NCBI GenBank assembly: GCA_947564495.1
Contig: CANOCD010000122.1
Span: 1-5,057, forward strand
Reading direction: 5' to 3'
DNA length: 5,057 bases
From: an uncultured Angelakisella sp.
Lineage (GTDB): Bacteria > Bacillota > Clostridia > Oscillospirales > Ruminococcaceae
Positions within the stretch are counted from its first letter, which is position 1. Every line of letters starts with the position of its first letter. Of the stretch, positions 1 through 4,534 are shown piece by piece. A program made the translations under genes and the position numbers. The notes below the pieces were generated by a model. The model was not told the DNA's origin, made no database searches, and was given only the letters and a program-made list of their open reading frames with translations.

Positions 1-95
1 ACCCCGACACCGGCGCTAACGATGTCGTTGGCATCGCCACCGCTCTGGCCGCTGTTGCTCTGGTCTCCGCCGCCGCTGTCTCCCTGAAGAAATAA
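1..95 (+). CDS. C-terminal end of a sortase-anchored surface protein (partial)
   Basis: Only the last 30 complete codons are in the window, ending at TAA 93-95. The visible peptide starts PDTGAND, continues as a hydrophobic Ala/Val/Leu-rich segment of about 20 residues and ends SLKK. This is the standard order of a cell-wall sorting signal: a pentapeptide motif, a membrane-spanning stretch and a short positive tail. The first two bases (AC) fit an Asn codon, which would complete NPDTG, a variant of the LPxTG motif common in Clostridia; the first base of that codon is outside the window. The protein would be cut by a sortase between Thr and Gly and joined to peptidoglycan. Nothing can be said about its extracellular part. 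It ends upstream of a strong hairpin, so it probably forms the end of its own transcript. Confidence 0.8.
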   Translation, partial: PDTGANDVVGIATALAAVALVSAAAVSLKK

Positions 96-148
96 GTCCC
101 AGCGACTTCTTTCCCCAACAAGGAGTTAAGCCGAAAGGCTGAAAAGGT

Positions 149-187
149 CCCCGCCTCCGTTCTCCGGGGGGCGGGGATTCCTTCTTA
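149..187 (+). terminator. Rho-independent terminator after the surface-protein gene
   Basis: Bases 149-158 pair with 167-176 (ten pairs, one a T-G wobble, the rest mostly G-C) around an eight-base loop. The stem is preceded by GAAAAGG and followed by the T-rich ATTCCTTCTT. The T-run is interrupted, so termination may be partial. A small perfect hairpin AGCC-GAAA-GGCT (129-140) lies just upstream; its role is unknown. No clear sigma-A promoter was found between 96 and 201, so the XRE gene may depend partly on readthrough. Confidence 0.65.
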
Positions 188-201
188 AAGGAGTATGACA
201 G

Positions 202-549
202 ATGTTAGGAGAACGGCTCTGCAAACTGCGCCAGGAGCGCAACCTCTCCCAGCGGGAGCTGGGGGAGATCGTCCTGGTCAGCGGCTACACCATTTCCGCC
301 TACGAGCTGGGGCGCAGCGACCCCAACGACGAGATCAAGATGCGCCTGGCCCGCTACTTCGACGTTTCGGTGGATTACCTCATCGGCCTCATCGACCAGC
401 CCCTGAGCTACCGCCGGGACACCAACACGGTGATGCTCCCCCGGAACCTCAGCGACAGCCAAAAGCAGAGCCTCCGGGCCTTTCTCTCCTCCCTGGAGGA
501 GCGGGACTGGGCCGGGGAGCCGAAAGAGGAAGTCGCCGCCGGGGCGTGA
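202..549 (+). CDS. XRE-family helix-turn-helix transcriptional regulator
   Basis: This is a 115-aa protein, typical in size for a single-domain Cro/C1-type repressor. Residues about 5-60 form the HTH_3 fold. They include LRQERNLSQRELGEI, then the recognition-helix region SGYTISAYELGRSDP and the closing YFDVSVDYLIGL, all hallmarks of the family. Residues 61-115 are a short, charged tail with a helix (LSDSQKQSLRAFLSSLEER) that may serve in dimerisation. The start at ATG 202 is chosen because AAAGGAG sits 8 bases upstream; an ATG at 195 opens a different frame with no family resemblance. It would act in the cytoplasm as a DNA-binding repressor or activator. Its operator and target are not identified. 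The neighbouring inverted repeats (739-762) or the surrounding genes are possible targets, but nothing in the sequence proves this. Downstream is the repeat-rich region 550-968. Confidence 0.88.
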   Translation: MLGERLCKLRQERNLSQRELGEIVLVSGYTISAYELGRSDPNDEIKMRLARYFDVSVDYLIGLIDQPLSYRRDTNTVMLPRNLSDSQKQSLRAFLSSLEERDWAGEPKEEVAAGA

Positions 550-582
550 CCTGTCTACATAGGGGCGGCCGGGGCCTGCGAG

Positions 583-678
583 TACCCCCCGCCGCTCACC
601 GGGGCTGTCCTGCTCCACCAGGCGGTTCCCCGAAAGAAGAATGACCGCAAGGCCGTTCTTCTTTTCGTGTCTAAAAAC
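583..678. repeat. 96-bp direct repeat, copy 1
   Basis: Bases 583-678 are identical to 815-910 by eye (offset 232). The repeat starts TACCCCCCGCCGCTC and ends GTGTCTAAAAAC. Similarity stops abruptly at both edges. The right half forms a long hairpin (631-667). In the left half, CCGCC (589-593) can pair with GGCGG (621-625). The lack of divergence implies a recent duplication, gene conversion or insertion of a mobile repeat. Confidence 0.9.
631..669 (+). terminator. GCAA-capped hairpin with T-rich 3' arm (terminator-like), copy 1
   Basis: Bases 631-646 pair with 651-667 around a GCAA tetraloop, with one A-C mismatch (644/653) and one bulged T (665). The 5' arm is A-rich and the 3' arm T-rich, ending TTCTTCTTTTCG, so the structure could end transcription on either strand. 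It lies 82 bases after the XRE stop codon and is the best candidate terminator for that gene. The GNRA-type loop is a known stable RNA cap. The T-run lies inside the stem rather than after it, so termination is not certain. Confidence 0.5.
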
Positions 679-738
679 AAAAAGCCCCGCAAAAGGAACG
701 AGGTCTGCACCCCATCCCCCCCGGAGGGCAGAGGGGCA

Positions 739-762
739 CACGGGGGGACTGGTCCCCCCGTG
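739..762. repeat. Perfect 24-bp inverted repeat (possible operator or hairpin)
   Basis: CACGGGGGGAC (739-749) and GTCCCCCCGTG (752-762) are exact reverse complements separated by TG. As DNA this is a dyad-symmetric site of a size that could bind a dimeric regulator such as the XRE protein upstream. As RNA it is a very stable hairpin. No T-run follows, so it is not a standard terminator. Its right arm overlaps the outer stem of the next structure, so the two folds exclude each other in part. Confidence 0.75.
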
Positions 763-817
763 AGGCGTGACGACCCGAAGGGTCCCGGACCTTCCGCAGA
801 AGGTCCTCACGCCTTAC
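760..817. other. Predicted three-way-junction fold
   Basis: Three nested helices can form together. The outer stem pairs 760-770 with 807-817 (eleven pairs, one G-T). Inside it, GACCC (772-776) pairs with GGGTC (780-784) over a GAA loop, and GGACCTTC (787-794) pairs with GAAGGTCC (799-806) over CGCA. All helices are perfect apart from the one wobble. This resembles a compact structured RNA, but I recognise no known RNA family, and no promoter was seen directly upstream. The strand is unknown because the same helices form in both transcripts. Confidence 0.5.
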
Positions 818-910
818 CCCCCGCCGCTCACCGGGGCTGTCCTGCTCCACCAGGCGGTTCCCCGAAAGAAGAATGACCGCAAGGCCGTTCTTCTTTTCGT
901 GTCTAAAAAC
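815..910. repeat. 96-bp direct repeat, copy 2
   Basis: Identical to 583-678. Its left edge overlaps the last pairs of the branched structure at 760-817. This copy therefore has a structured 5' neighbour that copy 1 lacks; copy 1 may be a truncated version of a longer element. Confidence 0.9.
863..901 (+). terminator. GCAA-capped hairpin with T-rich 3' arm (terminator-like), copy 2
   Basis: This is the same hairpin as at 631-667, here pairing 863-878 with 883-899. It lies 70 bases before the rpn promoter, where it could insulate that promoter from upstream transcription. The caveat on the position of the T-run is the same. Confidence 0.4.
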
Positions 911-922
911 GGTTCGGAAACG

Positions 923-950
923 CCCCCGGGGAGCGGCTGCTTCCCGGGGG
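923..950. other. GC-rich hairpin upstream of the rpn promoter
   Basis: Bases 923-934 pair with 939-950 (twelve pairs, one G-T) around a GGCT loop. Downstream is CTGCTGTCATTC, which is not a T-run, so a terminator role on the + strand is weak. It ends 18 bases before the -35 box of the rpn promoter and could be a terminator remnant or a protein-binding dyad. Confidence 0.5.
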
Positions 951-968
951 CTGCTGTCATTCTATCCC

Positions 969-997
969 TTGCAACCACAGGACGCTTATGGTACAAT
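969..997 (+). promoter_or_regulatory. Sigma-A promoter of the rpn operon
   Basis: The -35 box TTGCAA (969-974) and the -10 box TACAAT (992-997) are separated by exactly 17 bases. A TG one base before the -10 makes it an extended -10 promoter. Transcription should start near 1003-1005, giving a leader of about 30 bases before the ATG at 1033. No operator overlapping the boxes was recognised. Confidence 0.75.
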
Positions 998-1032
998 AAA
1001 AGCAGACCCCCAACAGAAAGCAGGTGACCCCC

Positions 1033-1887
1033 ATGGCTGTAGCGGAGCTGACCGAGACCCGGCGGCAGGAGCAGAAGCACCAGGAGGACCTGGAGCGGCT
1101 GCGGAACTTTCGCCTGATGGACGACGACTTTTTGACCAAGTGCTTCGAGGAAAACCTGGAGGGCACCCAGCTGATGCTGCGTATCCTCCTGGAAAAACCG
1201 GACCTTGTCGTCCTGGACGTCCGCACCCAGGTCTTTGTGGAAAACATGCTGAACCGCTCGGTGCGGCTGGACATCCTGGCCACCGACAGCACCGGGGCCC
1301 GGGTGAACGTGGAGGTCCAGCGGGCCGACAAGGGGGCCGGGCGGAAGCGGGCCCGGTACAACAGCAGCATGATGGACCTGGGGGCCCTGGAAAAGGGCCA
1401 GGACTTCGACCGGCTGCCCGAGACCTGGGTGATCTTCATCACCGAAAACGACGTCATCGGCAAGGGCCGGCCCCTCTACCCGGTGGAGCGGTGCTTTCTG
1501 GAGGACGGGGAGCGGTTCGGGGACGGGACCCATATCCTGTATGTAAACGGCGCCTACCGGGGGGACACGCCCCTGGGTAAGCTGATGCACGACTTCGCCT
1601 GCACCGACCCGGGGGATATGTACTACCAGCCCCTGGCCGAGCGGGTGAGATTCTACAAGGAGAGCAAGGAGGGTGTTGTCATTATGTGTAAAGCTATAGA
1701 AGAAATGCGGGAGCAGAGCATTCAAGAGGGAATCGAGATCGGGAAAAAAGAAGGCAAAAAAGAGAATCAGATTGAAACCGCCCGCCTCATGCTGTCTGAC
1801 GGAACTGTAGCGTTAGATAAGATTGCAAAATTTGCCGGTCTTTCTTTTGACGAAATAATCCGGCTGAAGGCGGAGCAGAGGATTTAG
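1033..1887 (+). CDS. Rpn family recombination-promoting nuclease (PD-(D/E)XK)
   Basis: This is a 284-aa protein close to the usual length of the Rpn/PDDEXK_2 family, whose members are DNA endonucleases linked to recombination and, in E. coli, to phage defence. Residues about 25-190 form the nuclease domain. The catalytic pattern is visible as D80 (in VRLDIL) followed by E94-V-Q96 (in NVEVQ), then the family's RKRARYNSSMMD segment. Residues 218-284 are the charged GIEIG/LSDG/GLSFDEIIRLK tail typical of the family. The start at ATG 1033 is preferred because AGGTGA (1022-1027) is a good Shine-Dalgarno match 5 bases upstream; the GTG at 1024 overlaps that site. Base composition falls from about 65-69% GC in two hand-counted body segments to about 44% in the tail. 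A second tail copy follows after three bases. A transposase role, often given in databases, is unlikely because no terminal repeats flank it. Confidence 0.9.
   Translation: MAVAELTETRRQEQKHQEDLERLRNFRLMDDDFLTKCFEENLEGTQLMLRILLEKPDLVVLDVRTQVFVENMLNRSVRLDILATDSTGARVNVEVQRADKGAGRKRARYNSSMMDLGALEKGQDFDRLPETWVIFITENDVIGKGRPLYPVERCFLEDGERFGDGTHILYVNGAYRGDTPLGKLMHDFACTDPGDMYYQPLAERVRFYKESKEGVVIMCKAIEEMREQSIQEGIEIGKKEGKKENQIETARLMLSDGTVALDKIAKFAGLSFDEIIRLKAEQRI
1666..1672 (+). promoter_or_regulatory. Internal Shine-Dalgarno site within rpn
   Basis: AAGGAGG lies inside the rpn reading frame, 11 bases before the in-frame ATG at 1684 and 8 before an in-frame ATT. The match is stronger than the site of the full gene, although the spacing to ATG is slightly long. 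It could drive internal translation of the tail as a separate protein. Confidence 0.5.
1684..1887 (+). CDS. Possible internally translated Rpn tail protein (RpnS-like)
   Basis: In-frame initiation at ATG 1684 would give a 67-aa protein identical to residues 218-284 of the nuclease. In E. coli K-12, Rpn genes are known to make such a short C-terminal form (RpnS) that binds and blocks the toxic full-length nuclease. The support here is threefold: an AAGGAGG site upstream, an AT-rich composition beginning at this point, and the fact that the separate ORF at 1891 starts at exactly the aligned methionine. The peptide lacks the nuclease residues and holds a likely helical, self-associating segment plus an IAKFAGLSFDEI helix-turn-helix-like end. 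That it is translated is an inference. Confidence 0.45.
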   Translation: MCKAIEEMREQSIQEGIEIGKKEGKKENQIETARLMLSDGTVALDKIAKFAGLSFDEIIRLKAEQRI

Positions 1888-1890
1888 ACT

Positions 1891-2082
1891 ATGAGCAGGA
1901 TAATAGACGAAATGTGGGAGCAGAGCATCCGGAAGGGAATCGAGATCGGCGACAAAAAGCGCCAAAGAATAACCGCCCAGCGTGCGCTTGCCGACGGAAG
2001 GTACAGCTTGGAGGAGATCGCCCACATCACTGAACTTTCCCTTGACGAGGTAGCCCAGCTGAAAGCAGAGCAAAAGGCATAG
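1891..2082 (+). CDS. Stand-alone Rpn C-terminal tail paralogue, possible antitoxin
   Basis: This 63-aa protein resembles the last 67 residues of the upstream nuclease over its whole length. Both begin with Met, share EM-x-EQSI-xx-GIEIG, then LxDG, and end LSxDE-xxx-LKAEQ. By hand alignment about half the positions are identical, with one four-residue gap in the lysine-rich linker. DNA similarity is also clear, for example GGGAGCAGAGCAT and GGGAATCGAGATCGG in both. It starts three bases after the rpn stop and has AGAGGA 8 bases upstream, so the two are probably translated together. It has no nuclease residues. By analogy with E. coli RpnS it may bind the tail of the nuclease and inhibit it. 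The alternative is a non-functional leftover of a partial tandem duplication; the intact frame, ribosome site and terminator just after it argue against simple decay. Confidence 0.75.
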   Translation: MSRIIDEMWEQSIRKGIEIGDKKRQRITAQRALADGRYSLEEIAHITELSLDEVAQLKAEQKA

Positions 2083-2091
2083 ACCAAACAT

Positions 2092-2140
2092 CCCCCCCCC
2101 CTTGGCTGCGGGCCGTGCCCGGGCCGGGGGGTCCTTTTTT
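2092..2140 (+). terminator. Rho-independent terminator of the rpn operon
   Basis: A run of ten C (2092-2101) pairs in part with six G (2126-2131). An inner stem, GGC/GCC plus GGGC-CGT-GCCC, completes the hairpin. TCC and six T (2135-2140) follow directly. It begins 10 bases after the tail ORF's stop codon, so the nuclease and tail ORF probably share one transcript that ends here. Confidence 0.85.
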
Positions 2141-2184
2141 GCCGCAACAAAATCTTTCGGGGGGAAAATTGCAGGAAAAAGGTG

Positions 2185-2213
2185 TTGGACGAAACGGTCC
2201 TATGTGGTATAAT
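2185..2213 (+). promoter_or_regulatory. Near-consensus sigma-A promoter of the GGDEF/SARP operon
   Basis: TTGGAC (2185-2190) and a perfect TATAAT (2208-2213) are spaced by 17 bases, with a TG one base before the -10. Transcription should start near 2220, leaving a leader of about 63 bases. Such a strong core promoter suggests constitutive expression or control by a repressor. Confidence 0.85.
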
Positions 2214-2228
2214 AGAGGAAAAGCGCCT

Positions 2229-2258
2229 GGCGGGCCGGGGAATCCCCCGGGACCCGCC
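2229..2258 (+). promoter_or_regulatory. Leader hairpin in the 5' UTR of the GGDEF/SARP operon
   Basis: GGCGGG (2229-2234) pairs with CCCGCC (2253-2258), and directly inside it CCGGGG (2235-2240) pairs with CCCCGG (2245-2250). A GA bulge (2251-2252) sits between the two helices on the 3' side. The hairpin begins about 9 bases after the expected transcript start. No T-run follows, so it may protect the mRNA 5' end or affect access to the AGGGA ribosome site (2271-2275). Confidence 0.6.
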
Positions 2259-2282
2259 GGGTGGAAAAGAAGGGAACGCACC

Positions 2283-3224
2283 ATGGCAGATCACAAAAGC
2301 CAGCCGGCGGCCAAGGAGACCGACCGGCTCACCGGCGTTTTGCGCTGGGAGGCGATGGAGCCCCGGCTTGCCGAGGCGGCGGCAGAGGGCGGGGGACTCT
2401 TTCTCTGCGATATTCTGCGCCTGGGGGAGGTGAACCACCGCCTGGGCCACGTGGCCGGGGACGAATGCCTCCGGCAGGCCGCCCGGGTGCTGGGGTTCCT
2501 CATCCGGGAGGGGGACCTCCTGGGCCGGGCGGGGGAGGACGAGTTCGCCGTCTTTCTCCCCGACTGCCTGGGGGAGCTCTCCCGGGATTCGGTGGCCCAG
2601 CGTATCCGGGACCGGTTCCGGGAGCGCCGGGGGGACGGGGTCCCCGCCTTTTCGGTGACGGTGGGGGCCGCCATCGCCCGGCCGGGGGAGACCGCCGCCT
2701 CCCTGGTGGAGCGGGCCCGGGCCGACCGCCTGGCCCGGCGGGAGGAGCTGCTGGCCGCCCGTCGGGCCGCCCCGGTCCGGCAGGACAGCTACCAGCGGGA
2801 CGCCAGGAAGATCCGGGAGGAACTGACCGAGGAGATCCGGGTCCCCGGGGCCTACTGCCGGGACTACGAGACCTTCCGGAGCATCTACCGGTTCCTGGAG
2901 CGGAGCATCATCCGGGGCGGGCAGAAAAGCTGCATCATCCTTTTGTCCCTCACCGACCTGGAGGGGCGGATCATCCCCCCGGAGGAGAAGGACCGGCTCA
3001 TGGACCGGCTGGGGGAGGACATCCGCCACACCCTGCGCCTGGGGGACGTCTACACCCGGTACACCAGCAGCCAGTACCTGATTTTGGTGATGGACACCAC
3101 GGAGGACTTTTCCGACGTCATCGTGGACCGGATCAAAGAGAGCTTTTTGGCCGACGGCGGGGACAACGACCTGCTGGTCCACTACTGCTACCAGATGCGG
3201 GGCGCGGCGGTCCCCGGGCGATGA
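2283..3224 (+). CDS. Degenerate GGDEF protein with a second cyclase-like domain
   Basis: This is a 313-aa protein with no signal peptide or membrane segment, so cytoplasmic. Residues 14-160 are a GGDEF domain. DRLTG (14-18), the metal-binding-type Asp 43, VNHRLGHVAGD (50-60) and an RxxD (R75-D78) placed five residues before the signature are all visible. The signature itself reads GEDEF (84-88): the second glycine is Glu, which should weaken or abolish diguanylate cyclase activity. Residues 193-307 look like a second, more diverged copy: RLGD (252-255), five residues, then TSSQY where GGDEF would be, followed by LILV. A basic linker (about 145-180) joins them. The start ATG 2283 has AGGGA seven bases upstream. 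The gene overlaps the next one by four bases (ATGA), so the two are translated together. A likely role is binding or sensing a nucleotide such as c-di-GMP for the partner regulator; this is an inference. Confidence 0.8.
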   Translation: MADHKSQPAAKETDRLTGVLRWEAMEPRLAEAAAEGGGLFLCDILRLGEVNHRLGHVAGDECLRQAARVLGFLIREGDLLGRAGEDEFAVFLPDCLGELSRDSVAQRIRDRFRERRGDGVPAFSVTVGAAIARPGETAASLVERARADRLARREELLAARRAAPVRQDSYQRDARKIREELTEEIRVPGAYCRDYETFRSIYRFLERSIIRGGQKSCIILLSLTDLEGRIIPPEEKDRLMDRLGEDIRHTLRLGDVYTRYTSSQYLILVMDTTEDFSDVIVDRIKESFLADGGDNDLLVHYCYQMRGAAVPGR

Positions 3225-4420
3225 CCGGGGAGAAGGTCCTGGCCGCCACCCTCTTCGGGGGATTTTCCGCCCAGTACGCCGGGGAGGCCATCCCCCTGGG
3301 GCGGGGGGAGGGGAACAAGGCCAGCCAGCTGTTCCAGCTGCTCCTCTGCTCCCCCGGCTTTTCGGTGACCAAGCGGGAGGCCGCCCTCTCCCTTTACGGG
3401 GCGGACGGGGCGGAGGACCTCAACGCCACCATGAACAACACCCTGTTCCGCCTGCGGCGGTATCTGGCCCGGTCCCCCCTGCCCCCGGGGGAGTACCTCC
3501 TTCTGGGGGACGGGGTCATCACCCTGGCGCCCCTGGTGCCCGTCCGGTCGGACGCCCGGGAGCTGCTGGACCTGGGGGCGGAATTTTCCCGCTGCCAGGA
3601 TGCCGGGGAGCGGACCCGCCTGGCCAAATTGGCCTGTCCCCTTTACACCGGGGCCTTTCTGCCCCGGCTGGCGGAGGAGCCCTGGGCGGCGGAAAAGACC
3701 CGGGCCCTCCAGGGGGCCTGGGGGGCCATGGCCCTCCACCTGCTGGAGGAGATGAAGGCGGCGGGGGACCACAAGGGGATGGAAGAGCTGGCGGCCCAGG
3801 GGGCCTCCATCCAGCCGGAGGGGGATTGGACCCTGTGGCGGGTGGGGGCTCTGCTGGCCCAGGGCAAGCGCCAGGAGGCGGCCCGGCGGTTCTGGGAGTA
3901 CCAGGACCGGCTCACCGCCGCCGGGGACCTGCCCGCCCCGGACCGCCTGGCCCGGCTGGAGTCCTTCGCCCGGCGCCTCCGCCTGCCCGAGGACGGGGAG
4001 GCGGCCATCCTGCGGTTCCTGCGCCAGGGGCGGGAGGCCATGGGGGCCAGCCGGTCCAGCCTCCACGGCATCCGGGAGTGCTACCACCTCCTGGAGCGGC
4101 TCCGCCGCCGGAAGGGGCTGGAGAGCTGCCTCCTTCTCTGCGCCATCCAGGAGATGGCAAGGGGGACGCCATCCTCCCCGCGGCTGGAAAAGCAGGAGAA
4201 GGTCCTGGAGGCGGTGGTGGAAAAGGTCCTCCGGGCGGGGGATCTTTACGCCCGGTACCAGCCGGGGCAGTATCTGCTTCTCTGCCCGGGATGCGGCCGC
4301 CCCTCCGCCCTAAAGGTGGTGGACCGGCTGGACCGGCGGTTCCAGCAGGAGAACCGGGGGCGGTACCGGGTGCAGTGCCAGGTGTTGGAGGTCAAAGAAA
4401 CACCCAGAGAACAAAAATAA
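3221..4420 (+). CDS. SARP/BTAD-type transcriptional regulator fused to a cyclase-like domain
   Basis: This is a 399-aa protein. Residues about 8-105 (LFGGFSAQYAGEAIPL, then an ATMNNTLFRLRRYL helix and LLLGDGVITL) match the winged-helix DNA-binding domain of SARP-like activators. Residues about 105-255 are an all-helical, TPR-like bacterial transcriptional activator domain (BTAD), with segments such as RLAKLACPLYTGAFLPRLAEE and GKRQEAARRFWEYQDRL. Residues 280-390 are not part of a normal SARP. They resemble the C-terminal domain of the upstream protein: ESCLLLCA against KSCIILLS, and RAGD-LYARY-QPGQY-LLL against RLGD-VYTRY-TSSQY-LIL. The start ATG 3221 lies within the previous stop (ATGA) and has no strong ribosome site of its own, so it depends on coupling. 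It is expected to bind DNA in the cytoplasm. Target genes are unknown; nearby surface-protein genes are possible. No clear terminator follows the TAA. Confidence 0.8.
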   Translation: MTGEKVLAATLFGGFSAQYAGEAIPLGRGEGNKASQLFQLLLCSPGFSVTKREAALSLYGADGAEDLNATMNNTLFRLRRYLARSPLPPGEYLLLGDGVITLAPLVPVRSDARELLDLGAEFSRCQDAGERTRLAKLACPLYTGAFLPRLAEEPWAAEKTRALQGAWGAMALHLLEEMKAAGDHKGMEELAAQGASIQPEGDWTLWRVGALLAQGKRQEAARRFWEYQDRLTAAGDLPAPDRLARLESFARRLRLPEDGEAAILRFLRQGREAMGASRSSLHGIRECYHLLERLRRRKGLESCLLLCAIQEMARGTPSSPRLEKQEKVLEAVVEKVLRAGDLYARYQPGQYLLLCPGCGRPSALKVVDRLDRRFQQENRGRYRVQCQVLEVKETPREQK

Positions 4421-4462
4421 ACGATTTTCCGGAAGATGAAAGAGCAGATGAAAGAGGGAATC

Positions 4463-4471
4463 TGCTATACT
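4463..4471 (+). promoter_or_regulatory. Possible extended -10 promoter for the secreted-protein gene
   Basis: TGC-TATACT forms an extended -10 element. No good -35 box lies 16-18 bases upstream (AGCAGA or GAGCAG at best), so basal activity may be weak or need an activator. It leaves a leader of about 57 bases before the ATG at 4535. Confidence 0.45.
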
Positions 4472-4487
4472 GGTAGACAGAGACAAA

Positions 4488-4504
4488 GCGCCCGCTGGGG
4501 GCGC
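4488..4504 (+). promoter_or_regulatory. Leader hairpin upstream of the secreted-protein gene
   Basis: GCGCCC (4488-4493) and GGGCGC (4499-4504) pair perfectly around a five-base loop. It is followed by A-rich sequence and then AGGAGG (4523-4528), not by T-residues, so it is a leader structure rather than a terminator for the preceding operon. Confidence 0.55.
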
Positions 4505-4534
4505 GCAAAGGAAAGAACGCATAGGAGGGTAACG

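Larger units (their letters stand above)
550..968. other. Gene-free, repeat- and hairpin-rich intergenic region
   Basis: About 420 bases between the XRE regulator and the rpn promoter hold no convincing gene. Open frames crossing it are Pro/Arg/Gly-rich shadows without family resemblance, and two of them end in the same peptide only because both cross the duplicated 96-bp segment. What the stretch does hold is secondary structure: two copies of a direct repeat, a perfect inverted repeat, a possible branched fold and a GC-rich hairpin, each listed separately. This density suggests a dispersed intergenic repeat family or a structured RNA rather than coding DNA. Confidence 0.7.

Noticed and set aside
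195..644. 149-aa frame overlapping the XRE gene
   Set aside because: It is a Pro/Arg/Gly-rich shadow. Its end resembles another frame at 826-876 only because both read through the duplicated 96-bp segment.
760..817. tRNA or known riboswitch
   Set aside because: The helix count and arm sizes do not fit a tRNA, there is no T-loop or CCA end, and no conserved riboswitch core was recognised.
583..910. CRISPR array
   Set aside because: There are only two copies, 96 bp long and separated by 136 bp, with no regular spacing and no cas genes.
923..950. Rho-independent terminator
   Set aside because: The stem is strong but no run of T follows on either strand, so it was listed only as a hairpin.
1024..1032. 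GTG 1024 as the start of rpn
   Set aside because: This codon overlaps the AGGTGA ribosome site used by ATG 1033 and has no good site of its own.
1033..1887. Transposase of an insertion sequence
   Set aside because: The family is sometimes labelled putative transposase, but the PD-(D/E)XK residues indicate a nuclease, and no inverted terminal repeats or target duplications flank the gene.
1884..3182. 432-aa open frame on the minus strand
   Set aside because: It lies opposite the well-supported GGDEF gene and crosses the terminator and promoter at 2092-2213. Its Pro/Gly/Val/His-rich product is typical of antisense frames in GC-rich DNA.
2261..3220. Upstream extension of the SARP gene to a much longer protein
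   Set aside because: The frame is open only because of high GC; the extension is Gly/Pro/Arg-rich without domains, and recognisable SARP homology starts at ATG 3221.
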